From: Spirodela intermedia
Lineage: Eukaryota > Streptophyta > Magnoliopsida > Alismatales > Araceae
DNA length: 64,000 bases
Reading direction: 5' to 3'
Assembly: GCA_902729315.2 (NCBI GenBank)
Contig: LR746269.1
Coordinates: forward strand, 2,650,501 to 2,714,500
Under the pieces are notes generated by a model. It was not told the DNA's origin. It searched no databases and worked only from the letters and a program-made list of their open reading frames with translations. A program made the translations under genes and the position numbers. Position 1 is the stretch's first letter; each line of letters starts with the position of its first letter. Below are positions 1 through 13,080 of the stretch, piece after piece.

Positions 1-934
1 GTAAGTGTCGAACGCTTGCAGCAAATAATTGGATGTTATCCGTAGGGTATGGATGTTTCCGACGTCATCAGTTTTAAAACCATAAAATAAAATTCATGGG
101 CAGCCAGATGATGTTTCATTGTTCATATATGTAAAATTTTAATTGTGGTTTTTTTGTTTACATTGGACCCTGGAGTAATAGTTGATCTGTCTCAGAACGG
201 ATTTTTGAAAGAATAAAGAGTTGTGTCTGTGTTCTCTCAAAATTGAATTACTATGCCTGATTTTAGACTTGTCTAGACTAGCCCGCCCTTTTAGGAGGTG
301 CAGGGCCTACGCTCTGTCCAGATCTTAGTGTCATGCCAAGCGAGAGTTGGAGGGCTGGCCAATCCTGGTATCAATTGACAGCACATCCATCCCTGCTGGA
401 CTTGCACTTTCGTGGTGTCACTTAGTCATATCAAGAATCAAGGTGGCTAAATCAATATCCAGTATTACTTCCTTCTAAAAGTTCATATCTCCTTTGTAAC
501 AGTCAATTCATCTCCGATCACGAGATTCTGTCATCGCACGAGAAACTTGACTAATAGATTAATATGATTCAAATGTTACCAATGATTTTCCGTATTCATG
601 TAGATTGTTTGACTTTTCCATTCACGAGCATGACTTTGTCCAGGAGCATGCTGCCCGTTCCAACTAAACCCTCCCAGTTCAAAGTGTAAGTGTTCTTTTC
701 TAAATGAAAGTTCGAGCGAATTAATTTACCTAATTTGCTCTCCAAAAGATCAGCTGATCCGTATAACATTTTCTGACCATGAAAGCAACTTTTTGAAAAA
801 TAAAATGGCTCAAGATTGGGTCATTGTCGACCATTTTCAGGGAGTCTTTTTCATCCTACATTATTTATTTCGTGGTAATTGATTAAATTGTGTTATTCCA
901 TCAATTATATTATCTAGTGTTCTTTCTTTTGCAG
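1..934 (+). other. Intron of the J-domain gene at the window edge
   Basis: The window opens with GTAAGT, a consensus splice donor, and the first supported exon starts at 935 after a pyrimidine-rich tract and GCAG. I read 1–934 as one complete intron whose upstream exon lies just outside the window. No coding frame of note is seen inside it. The donor reading is an inference from six bases. Confidence 0.5.
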
Positions 935-3900
935 CTTCTGCAAATTATTGATAGTGGGCAAGCTGTTGATGTGAGAGGAATTTCTGACAAGTCCATGGTG
1001 AAACTTCTGAAGAAACTATTTTTTTCATTAAAGCTCAAACGAAATGAGGATGGAGTTTTTCTATTGCCTCCCGATAGGCTTCCTACTTTAGATGTAGTTG
1101 GCTCGTTGTTATCCATAAAGGTCAAACCCAGTGCAGTATCTCACTCCACAGCAGCGAGTGAACTGCAAGCAGCATCTCCTGAAAAAGAATCTGTACAAAA
1201 CAAAAATGAGGCCGGTATTGGTCCATTAGAAGACCCACGTGTGAATTTGGACTCCCTTTCTCACCAAAGAAGGTGAGATGCTGCACATTTCTTGAAACTT
1301 CCAGAAAATATTCTCTATGTTAAATTTTAACGATGCTACATAATTAGTTGCATCTCTATCGCATGTAACAATGTAGATTACCTTATTGTTTTCCGTGGCA
1401 ACTTTTAACCAAATCATGTGGCTTTACTGGGATGCATAATTGATGCCTGAGCCAACGTATTCTCTTGATATGTCTTAAACTTCTTAGGTCCAAATTTATT
1501 TTATTTGTTTGTGCAAGCATTATTCATTATAACATTCAATTTGTTGTGTTCCCTAGCTTGTTGACAATATCCCACTTCTGCCTCTGCTAAAATAGCTTCT
1601 AACGATTGCAGATACAGTTACGTCCATGTGTTTGCACTAAATGGAGTTTTTCAATTTTCATAGTTTACCGCAAGGACTAACTGCATGTGCAGGTTCATTG
1701 GCCCTGCAATGCCATCTGCTGAGTTATTGGCTGCAGCAGCTGCATTAACTGAAGCTGCAACGGCAATGAGGTACATAAGTGAAATTCTAATTTGTTGGTT
1801 ATTAAATGCTGAAACTCACCAGGCTTTAACTATACATTTTCCTACTATATTCTTACATGGCCCCACGAAGAGAATAATAATCTGTTTCTTGAGGAGTGCA
1901 GCAAAACTCCACTTATGTCCCTTCAATAGTCCCTCCCAGTAAACGTCTTCTTACAGGAGGTTTTATGCCCTGATCTTGGTCATGTGAACGTCTAAACTTT
2001 TGTGTTGCTTGCTGAAGTCCAAAGTCTGCAATTCTTTTGTTTAGCTAACCCAGTCTGTGGCGGGTAGCTGTTATTAGTTTTAGAACAGTTCTAGTCAAAC
2101 TGTACTGATAAAGTTGACGTTAGATATACATACTTATTTCATCCATTGCCAATTGATTTTTAATTAAATGACTCGGCTCCTAAGTATAGTCTCAGAAGTC
2201 TAGATATTCTACTTATGTTATCCATCAACAAGTCTATCCGCGTGTGATAGAATATTGGGCCTAGTCACAGTAGGCTGTATTGAATGGGTGGATTAAATCC
2301 AGTGGTCTGCTATATATGGGCCTAGTCCACTCATTGCCAATTCGTTTGAGTTGGATGTTTTAGTATTTAAAAATAAATTCTCTCGACATATAACAAATAA
2401 ATTTAGTATAATGCTTAATGTTTACATAAAGAGTTTGGCATACCCCATTTTTATGTGTGAGCTCTTTTAAATCTTTTGAAATTATCAGGGATGCCGATCT
2501 GGAGGATGATGGAGAGTTACTTATAGGTCCTCCACCGCCTGCTGTTGTTTCTGAAGTCGAATCAGCAAATGAGGCTGAAAGATTTGAAGAGGTAATAGCT
2601 ATTTCTATTTTTGTCATCAGAAATGGATTATTGATTTCTAGAAGGCCTGGATATGTTTCTAATGTAGTTGTTGAAGCTTGAGCTCTTTGGATGGCCTTTG
2701 AATGGTTAAATTGGGGAGAGACATGGTCTCGAAGGAGCACAAAAGTTGGTGGTCCATCCTTTATTAGTGGGCAAAAGTCATGAGACAACTGCTGTTTTTG
2801 AGGATCTTCTCTCACTTTGTTTACACATACGTTTCCTAACAAGGTGTTCCTGGGGGGGGGGGAAGGTGCAAATACTCTAGTGACTTTTACAAAATAATGA
2901 TCTGTTTACCTCAAAAATGTTGATAACGAGACTATCATTAACTTTAAGAAAAAGGTTCATCATGATTTTGAGGTCCTCTTTGAATAGACCTTAAATCGTC
3001 TGCATAGGCCTCTCCAGTCATGGCCTGGTCAACTTCAGTGACCCCTGTGCAGATCAGGGATCATGGAGTCTAGGGAGGAGATAGAAAACTGATTATTCCC
3101 TGTTTTTCTCAAAATATGGGCTGGGGTTTGACTGAAGTAGCTTAGTTACATGATAAGAATACTAACCAGCTGGTAGGAGGTTGATGATGTGATGCATTTG
3201 ACTGGGACAGAGGTTCTGTACTACATCACTTGTTGTCCTACCTTTACTTTGTGCACAAATTTCCACGTCCAAAGATTTCAGCATCCATAAGAATAGGTTC
3301 TCCCTGTAACAAGCTCCATAAACTGAGAGTAAGTCACTCTTAGTATAGATCCAACAAGAATAAAAGGGGTGATTTAGGGGCTAGACATAGAACAAGCTGT
3401 GAATGTAGTATTTATGTCATGGGCTGAACATTAAGATGTAAAATGAGGCGGGAGATATTCCTAGGTGGTGTTAGGAGACCACATTTATAATATTGGCTGA
3501 TCCATTTTTATATTTGATTGCCAGATTATTTAGGGTTAGACTTGTGCCTTGCAGTTTCTCTTTGCCAACGATCTAAATGTGGAATGATGCTTTGTCCTTG
3601 GACTTCTTAACTACTTAATGCTGGGAAAAGGAAGTAAAAATTGAAAATGAACTGGTGGCTCTATTCCCTATCTCCCTTATTACTTCCAACATTACCTGTT
3701 ACAACAATGCACACATGACCTCCATACCTGTTGCACTCTGAAACCAAGCAGACCTGTCATGTTTAACTGATGTTTATGTTGAAATAGGATGGCATGCGGA
3801 AAATTCTTATCCATGAATCTTCAGATTTTTTCTTAGCATCTGTAGTAGCAAGCACGGTTCACTTATATTTTTGGGTGATAATGACTGATAGTTTTAATGT

Positions 3901-6900
3901 CAGATGCTCGAGAATCCACATTTATTTGGTATTACCTGCAATAAATGTGTGTTCTTTGTCTATACTATCTGCTTTGAAGAGTGTGTTCCTTGATGTTGTG
4001 AAAAGAATAATCAGAACAGTTTACATGGCACTATCGTATGGCTGCCTCAGCCTTTACTGTTGTCACTTTTGACATGCCACACATTTTTCTCTGAATTTTC
4101 TCTCTCATTGGACCCTCTTTGATGTTTTTACGTTTTTCAATATGGTGTAGGTTACACGAATTGTTGGGTCTGATCCTGATAAACCTTATGACGTGCTTGG
4201 AGCGAATTGGAAAATGTCAACTGATAACATCAAGAAAAAGTAAGTTAGCTTTATTCGTTGACTTTTGATTATTTTTTATCATTTTGTTCCTCATTAGCGT
4301 AGTGAATTTTCTCCACTGCAATAAAATCAACACCAAGATGATTTACTATTTTGAATATTTGCATCTTATAAACATTGGTACTTTGCGATTGATGTATAAT
4401 GGTTGAAAGAAAAGTGTGATCTTTAAAGATATAAAAAAGAAAACTGTAGGAGAATATATTCTATAAAGATAAAAAGCTTGTCAATGCTGGTATTTGACAA
4501 TAATTCGAAAAGTATTTATTTCCCTCTTAGAGAAAGTTACCTCTATTCTTTTTTCTCCATCTTCCCCATTGTTCGCTTCTGTTCTATCTTTGATCCATCC
4601 CAATATCTTTCCCCTCTACGACATTTTACACTACACCCTGGTATTACAAGCAACAGAGAGGCAACAAATATCTCATTTAGCAAGACCTCCGTTGCTCTGG
4701 AGGAATAACATAGACACCCATCGACTATAACCAATCTGTTATTGATAATGCAGGACAGTGGTCCATCGATTCGTTGAAATTCAATCATACAAACTGCAAT
4801 TAAGAGTAATCAATCCTCTCCTCAATTGACACTTCATATAATGCAACGAAAGATATGTCACTGTGAAAGTCACTTGAGTTAGCTGCCCGTTGAGAAAGCA
4901 ATTCTGGTTCCAACTGTTGATATGAATGTCATGGAATTTGTTCATGTGATGTTACACTTCTTAAACAATTAAAAACCTATTATTAAAAAGTAGTATGTAG
5001 AACCTGAACATTTAGTACTAGACAACAATGGATTGTCAGAAAATTCAAGCAATTGAGCCAGCATTGTTCTGAGGCATCTCACCATTACAATTTTGATTCT
5101 TCATTTTTTATCAATAATTGATGCTGAAGATGGTGACGTTCCAACAAGCTAGGGCACTACAAAAAGAGGAATGAATTGTTCAGTTATAGGTTTGACGTCC
5201 AGAACTAAAACATTGTGGAAAATAGAAAAAGTCGCCCTATGACACCATGATTATCGTGGTTTCATTCCCTTAACAATCCTCTTCAAATACCCATAATTGG
5301 GAAAAAAATTATATTTCTTGAACAAATTTTAAGTTCCCTTTACCCTAAGTTACTATAAAACTTCTACTTCGACCCACATCTTACTTACTATGCTTCTAGC
5401 AAGTTTGAAGTAGAAATACATCCCAAGAAACTTGAAACTTGGGTGACCACTTTAGGAGCGGAAGCATGATGTGATTCTTGAATCAAGGGATTTATAGCTC
5501 TTGAAAGAGATCTATCTATTTTCAAATGGCCTACCCGTATTTGGAAAAAAATGGCTTGTTTTTCAGTTTTGTCAGTACTTTTTTAGATTTTTTTTGACAT
5601 TACCAAGATTTTAGATGTCTGAACTTGTTGAATGGCTGTGAAACCTAAAACTATATCAGACGTTGATGTTTCTTTATTAGTGTCTATACTTTATCATTGA
5701 TCGCCCTTTTCAGGCATAAACGCTTGTATGTTGGAGTTCAATATTCAAGTTCTTTGACATTCTGCCTGCTTTTCAGTTGCTGGCACTTTTCTGGATGGTT
5801 TTTACACTTTTTCAGTTCCTCTCGATTCTGTCTCCACGTGTTCATATGTTAAAACTTGAATTTTGTGTCAATTACAGATATTGACGCTCATTCTGTAAGT
5901 GTTGATGCATATCAGAATAACGGTTTGGGTTTACTAGTTACGTAAAGCTGTCTATGTTTTGCATATTCATGTAAGACAGGTTAGGTGGTTTGTATCAACC
6001 AACTTAAACTCACTCGTAAGCATGAAACTCAACTGTTGGAGTTATAGTTAGATGATAGGATTTGGTTACCATGCATTAAAGAATTCCAAACATTTTTTTT
6101 GGACAATCGCTGCACATTCTAGTTTTCCCTTATCTTTGTAGGTGGCTGGATGCATATAAAGACACTTGCACATAAATGGTCCTACAAGGTTGAATTTGAG
6201 ATTGTTTACTTTGAAGATTGACAACTTAGAATCTCATTGAAGACTATTCGTTTCTCGGATTTCTGCTCATTTCATAAAAATTTTCTAGCTTAGTCTAAAG
6301 GAAAGAGTGTTATAGGCGTTGATCTTTGACCATCTGTTGTTGTTACCTTATTGTAGCATTGTACATAACTTTCTAAGTATTATTTGGCATTTTGCAATTT
6401 TTTCATTGTAGAATTCTTATTTCCATGCTTTCATTTAAAAATTGTTGTGATCATACATCTAAAGTAGTTGTGTTGATCTTTGGTTAGGTATTGGAAGTTG
6501 TCTCTCATGGTTCATCCTGACAAATGTTCGCATCCTCAGGCACATCAAGCATTTGTGATATTGAACAAATGTTTTAAACTACTACAGGACACAGAGAAGG
6601 TGGTCTTGTCTCAATTTACTGTTTTTTGTAATTTATTTTGTTAAAATATTTGTGTAATATCTAATTTAACTGCGAATATACTCATTCACTGGATTTGATA
6701 ATTCATTGGGCGCTGGATGTATATGATACATATATATGGTCTTTGATATCCGAACTTTTTGTGCTTTTGACCATATTATGGATGACAAATTTAGTTCTGT
6801 TAAGTGCAAGAATTATAATCTTATAAGCTTATTTAGATATCAATTTCTTAATCCATTCAAAACTGGTTCTTGGTTTTGACGGGTTGTTATACACAAGCCT

Positions 6901-9900
6901 TTCGATTTGGAGAAAAAAATGAAGACTGATAAATTCATTTTCTTTGGCTTTTGTGCATCTAAAACCAGGTTTACCCTATGAAAATTGTGTCTAGTCATTC
7001 AGTCATTCGAATCCTCTTTCATTCTCCCATTTCCACTAACAGCTACCTTTATTGAAGCTTCTTTTGGAGCTTACCTTTTGATTAAGAGAAGAATGAATGA
7101 TCAGGTTAGATCAGCCAACAGTTGCAACAGAAAGGTTAAAAAGTTGAACTAGTAGACAATAAAGGGTTGACCGCTCCATGGGTAATTTTCAGAACCTTAG
7201 AAAGTGATACAAAGAACGGCTCCTTCGAGAGCAACTAAGATACAAATGGTGGATAACAACATCTAAAATGAGTGAGACTGCTTAATTTTCCTGTGATGCT
7301 TTGTATAGAAAGACAGTCTTGGGAATAAAAGGAAACAAAAATTGTCTATGAAATAAAAGCTTGAGATGTTTAGTAACCTTTTCAAAAGTTACTCGAAGAG
7401 AAAGAAAGCATGGAGATTCGGATTGGGAAGGCTCCTCCTTGGCTTGATATTTCAATAATTTATCAGTGTCGTCCTTACAAGTGAAAGGAAACCACTTTTA
7501 AGGATGAAGGCATGCTGGTGTCCTCATCCAGATGGCTTTGTAATATTGTGTGTGTAAGAAATGATTAAAGAAGTTGTACGCAGAAAATTAAAGATTATCA
7601 ATGTTGATTCAAATCAATTTGGTTTTTTTACAATCAACTTCCTGCAAAAGTCCATTACCTGAGGAATCCGATTACAAAAGTCTTATCTTCTCATCCATCA
7701 AATATCGAATTTGAAACATATGTAAAACAAGAAAAAAAGTCCACTCGTCGGATACTTAAAAACCTCTTCCCCCTGAAATCCATGTGGAAAACAGTAATCT
7801 CTGAGTTCTCCAATCCTAACAAATATGACGAGTACTTCTTCAGCATGGAGTTGGTACCAAAGGTGCTCGTGTGTACCTCTTTGCACATCTTGGAATTCTG
7901 TACTGTCTCTCTTATCTGTGTGACCCGTAACACTAGCCGATGTGCCCTAGACATTTCATTCACGGACTCCATTTGACCTTGGAAAGGCATCTCTACAACA
8001 CTTCCATGCAATCATATTCTATAAAGATACGGTCAAATTGTTTCTCCCCCAGTCCACAGAAACTGAAGGTGTGTTCAATGTAAGTTTTGAACAAAACAAC
8101 TTTATCACAGTATACAGACTCCTTTGGCACAATTTTCTCTTAGAATTCTGACTTTCATGGGAGTAGTCTACCTATGCCGGTATGTAACACGACATAATCC
8201 TAAAAATTTCCTACAAAGAACATAAAGTTTCCTACAAAGGACATTCGTTTGTTGACTGTCCAATTTTCTCTTAAAATGTCCAATTTATAGTCCTTTTTTA
8301 CATCCTGGCCTGACTTAATGATTCCCCTCCAATTGTTCGTAATTTTCTTATATTATGAATATGCTAATCTTTGTCTTTGGGGATGTTCCATAGTATGGTA
8401 GATACCTTGCTCGTAGAGATTACTGAGATGAGAATGATGATATGAGCGACAATCCTGTTAGAATTTTTAAACTGTTCTGACCACCTCCCTTCATTTATTG
8501 CATTTATCTTTTATAGTTCTTGCTTGCTATCCTCTCCTATCTTCAGCAATGGTTTTTCTTTTGAGTCAAACTTCGCCATTTCAGGCCGATCTTGAGTTTT
8601 TCTTTTTTCCTTTCCTGCAAGCGAAGCCTAATCTACTTTTTCATGCGCTCTTCTTGTTCTGCTCAGTTCTTATAGAGAGAAGCATTCCGAAAATGGATAA
8701 AATATAACATTCAAGGCTGGAAAGACTGTCCAGAACCTTACTGATAATTCCCTATTTTCGGCTGACATTAGAGAATGATTCATGTATATCTGCACCACAT
8801 AATGTACACTAAGATGATGATGGTATCGGTATTCAATTCGTTGGCTTTTAAGAATTTTCTTGGTCTATCATATGTAGGCATATAAGTTTTCTTCTCCTTT
8901 CCTTCAAATGCAAATTCATATAAAAGTTGATTGAAAGAGCTCCCTTGTTTCTTGCTATTTTCACTCTTGAATTTATTTTTTTCTGTTCAGTCTGCTCACC
9001 CAGTTTATAGTGACTGTTCAATTTTTAACTTGAAGATTTACGTACATTTTAATCTTCGAATTTTTTCAGAGGAAAGAGTTGGATGAGAAAATTAAGCTCA
9101 AGGAAGAACAGGAACAGTTTAAGGTAAACAGAAAGTGCTGTCATATTCTTCTTTTATGAACTGGGTTAGTTTATACGTTTAGATCTTTGCTTTTAAGACC
9201 TACGCATATCTTGGGACGTTTCTGGATGTAATAGAAGAGACTCCTGATCCTGTCTCTTCCTAGTCAATCCCCTGATCTTCTGGACTCCCTGGTAATGATG
9301 CCGACCTTGGTGATTTCTGCGGTAAATCTTAGAGTTTGTAACACTAGGCAAAGAAAGAACATGCTACAGGTCTTGACCGTCACTATTATAAAGTATCCAT
9401 AGTGATGATAGAATGTTATCTCAACAACTTATTTCTGCGTAGTTTTATAGGAACAAAACTTCTCTGCCATTTTTTCCTCACAAAAACACTATGTTCTTTG
9501 TCCCTCAACCTAAGTAGGTTATTCTTTGACTTTAAAAACTCTAAGCTGCCTTTGAGGAGAATGTGTCATCCAAGGTGAACGATCTTGTAACTTTGAGGAG
9601 AAGATGGATGACTTATTGCATTTTTTCTGGAAGGAATCATTGGAGATGTTAGATAAGGAAACCAGGGGACACACTATGAATTTTGCTGAGGTCACCTTGT
9701 TTCCGAATCCATGAATACAGAACTGATCACGATGAAGGCCAAGGAGGTTAGTATTTTGTTGCTAGAAAATAGGTTTTACTGTGCGCATGCAGTGTTTTGA
9801 AAAATTGACATGGTTTGGTTGGACCAAGTTCGCTATTCTAGTGAAACGCGTGGGAGATTCATAGAGGCTGATCTTGTCTCCCACATTACATTCAGATTCA

Positions 9901-11980
9901 TAGCCCATGTCAAATAGTTAAAAAATAGTTAAACGCGTGGGATCATGTTTTTCTGCTTTGAGCTATCAGAGAAGTCTAAGGTTGAAGATGGTGACATTCT
10001 GTGATCTTGCTTTCACCAAAAATTATGGCACATTTGTATCAGCTCGGTAACTCTAGTTTTGTGCTACCTCGGGACGTGCATGTCTTCATTTTTTGAAAAT
10101 ATGTACAGCAAGTCCCATTCCCCTAAGAAATTCCACTCTTTACTTGGACCACTTCGCTGGTTATGACCAATCCTTATTTAGCTAGTTGTAATTAATTTAG
10201 GACTGCGCAATGAAGTGATTGAAGTGGGTCATATATTATATAATCAGGTTTGTGCATGAACAATGATTGAGCCCATATAGTTTAGCTACTCCCAACCACT
10301 GTCGAATTCCAGGTAGGGTGATATTTAACCCCTTATATGAAGAACTTGATCTCCTCCACCTCGGGATTTTTTGGCCATACTCAATGACACTGAATTTGAT
10401 CTTCCTACTCCTTTCTGCCACTTGTGTATCCATATCATAAATTTGTGATATCTCATCCATCCAGTTCACAAGAAACAGGGTTCCAGTTGGAATAGGACTT
10501 GAAGAGGTGTCCATTATGCTCGGATGAAAATTTATTGTTTTGATTATTATGGTTGCACATTCTGATAAACTTGTCGTTTATGATGTATGGCTTGATATCA
10601 ACCTAATGTAACGTTTTTAATATATTTTTCACTCCTTTAGGTTGAGTTACGATCACTCCGTGAAGCTGCACAATGGAGAAAATTGCAAGGTCTGGTAGCT
10701 TTTTAGTGGATGTTTGTTAATGCCTCTTATTTAGTTTTGATTCAGTTAGCATGATTTCGAAAAAGAAATTATCCCTGTAACGAGGTTTGGCACCATAATA
10801 TTCTGTAAATAAAGATGCCCAATGAGACATCTAACCTGTCGCATGAATTTTTCTTGTACCCAACAGCCTTATTTTTAGAATAAAAGCTTCCTGTGATGGA
10901 CCAAACATGAAGGGAAAAGACAGGCGTGCTTTTTTGGAAGAAAATAATGGAAATGTTCAATTCTTGGCAGGGATATCAATGGAAGGTGATGATATCCTTC
11001 TGGCGGAGACAGAGGCAGAGGCAGAGCAGCCAAAAAAGAGGGACGAGTGGATGACAACGCTGCCTCCTGAAAGGAAAGTAAGGATCCTGTCCTCATCTGA
11101 CTGATCTGCAACTCGCAATGTTTTCTGAGCCACTGGCCGATTCGGCTCGGGAACAACCGTCAAAGATCAGGAGAATTGTTGACCGAATCTGGCCACATCC
11201 AACCAATTATCTTGTTATGGGGGGTGCAGATTAGCCGACTACTCTGGCTAGTTTATTGATTTTAATCAGGGAAACTTAGCCTCGATTCCACCATTTCTGA
11301 CTGATTTAGACAGACCTAAATCCGGTTCAGGATCAATTTCTCGCCCAGATTTCTTCATCTTTACACCAGGATGAATCTTTAACCATCAGTCTTTAATTCC
11401 CAGCCTGGCATCACGACGCAATCAACGACATTTAGTAGGACCAACAAAGAAGGGCGCGGCGACACCAGTGTTTGGACGGACAACCCCCTCGACAAGGCTC
11501 ACAAGGCAAAACAGAGGTTCCACCATATCTTTCTCAATTCAACAAGTTCCATGGATTCTCTTCTGTTTGAGATATTCACCTAATTATGGCAAAAGACCCT
11601 TCCTCCCATCATAACATCAGGTGTTGTATATTATTCCCAGTTACTTGGAGGCCTACAACAAGGTGACGGCAACCAGTGCTGCGGACTCGGAGAGAATGAG
11701 ATCGACTGCCGACGCAGACCTGGTTGACAAATACAACCAGGCCAAGCGGGCCAAGTCCCTGGTGCAGAAGCACCGGGAGGAGAGTGGCCGATCGAAAGGC
11801 AAGGCAAAGCGGCTGCCACTGGAGAAGGAAGAGTGGGCAGGGCAGCACCCATGGAAGCCCTGGGACCGTGAGAAGGACCTGTCAGCCGGCCGCCAGAAAG
11901 TCAACTTGGATTCCAAGAACATGTCCGAGGGCCTCTCCTCCCGGTTCTCCTCCAGCTCCTTCCAGAGGGACTTCCTGTGA
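935..11980 (+). CDS. J-domain protein with GPALPP/DUF3752 C-terminus (5' partial)
   Basis: Exons read from splice sites: 935–1272, 1693–1770, 2489–2591, 4151–4239, 6488–6599, 9070–9123, 10641–10689, 10971–11077, 11404–11516, 11641–11980 (stop TGA). All phases close, giving 460 residues in the window. The start codon is upstream, because the first exon seen opens in phase behind an acceptor at 931–934. The order is: a basic N-terminal part; a GPAMP motif at about residue 116 and an acidic IGPPPP stretch at about 147; a J-domain split over two exons (PYDVLGANW, then VHPDKC with the catalytic HPD) at about 183–240; a charged linker; and a C-terminal DUF3752-type region (DEWMTTLPPER, SVWTDNPLDKA, then a Lys/Arg-rich tail rich in WKPWDREKD-like motifs). 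J-domains stimulate Hsp70 ATPase. GPALPP/DUF3752 proteins are poorly characterised, so the client is unknown. Domain calls are secure; the function is inferred. Confidence 0.85.
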
Positions 11981-12862
11981 GCCGGCCTCTGGCTGGCAGC
12001 TCTCCCATGGCAGCAGCAGCAAGTAAGCTACTTACTGCCCTTTTTGAACTTGATTTTCTTATGTAAGTGGTGTCCATTGTCCAAAAATGACTCCCTGTTG
12101 GCACTAAAGCCATCAAGCTTCCCCTTCTCCCTCTCCTGGGGACCCTGTGGGGAGAAAAAATGGGCTCCAACTATGATAAATTTTCTTATGAGCTGGCTTT
12201 TTGCTCTCTGAAGTTATCTGAAGGCAGGGAAATGTTATTTGAAAGGGGAAACCCAGATCCAGTGAGAGCGGAGAGCTTCTAGAGGGTGGTGACCCATTGT
12301 TGGTCACTTTGGAGTCTGTCAGCTGTTCGCCATGATTGTGGACCTGCAAGCAAGCGCCATGTTGATGGTACCCAAGATGAAGGGAAAGATTGTGATTTGA
12401 TCTGTTTGAAGAAATGTTATTGAATCTTAAACCTTATACAGTGTATTCAGACGTCAATGCTTTGGAATTATAATCTTTTTTAAAGGTGAAGTCAATGACA
12501 CCAAGAATTACCAGAATTGGAAATAAGCTACAACCATGTTGAATTTGTTGAGAGCTGTAAGTTAAAGCCATCACAAGAAAGCATGACGTGGGGAAAAAAT
12601 AATGAAGAGATAAAGACAAGTTTCGTTGATGAAATGATGGTGATGACGATGTAGAAGATGAAATCTGGGATGAACACATGCATGAAACATATAAATCGAT
12701 TTTAAATTAAAATAAGTAAATCAGGTGGTAGGGAGTTAATGCATGATAATGCCAAAGTATTTAGCAAGCAGAGTAAGGGCAGTCCTATAAAGCTCTGCTA
12801 AAAAAAACTAATTTGATAACGAAAAAAGTAAATTGCATCCTATCTTTTTAGTTTGATCGTCT
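11981..12862. other. 3' flank of the J-domain gene and intergenic DNA
   Basis: This holds the presumed 3' UTR of the J-domain/DUF3752 gene and AT-rich spacer up to the copia remnant. No frame here shows recognisable protein similarity, and no RNA gene was seen. Confidence 0.5.
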
Positions 12863-13080
12863 TTGACAATGATGACAGAAAAAACAAAGAGTGCAAGGAA
12901 ATGTTGGTCGAAACCCAAAAACTTTATTCTTGAAAAACCATCTTACATTAGGGTTGGTATTTATACCAACTTGGTAATACAAGAGGAAGAGAACAATCCA
13001 TGAATATAGTAAGAAAAATAGCAAAAAGAAAGGAAAAATTACAAATAAAAAATAGAAAACAATCGAGTCATATTCTAAGA
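12863..13080 (-). repeat. 3' LTR remnant of the copia element
   Basis: The minus-strand sequence at 13080 reads TCTTAGAATATG after a purine-rich GAGGAAGAC. This resembles the usual polypurine tract followed by TGTTAGA with the TG mutated to TC. The other end is placed at a TG..CA-like boundary near 12863. The block at 12890–12975 matches 16856–16945 with many substitutions and small gaps. The ends are approximate. Confidence 0.55.
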
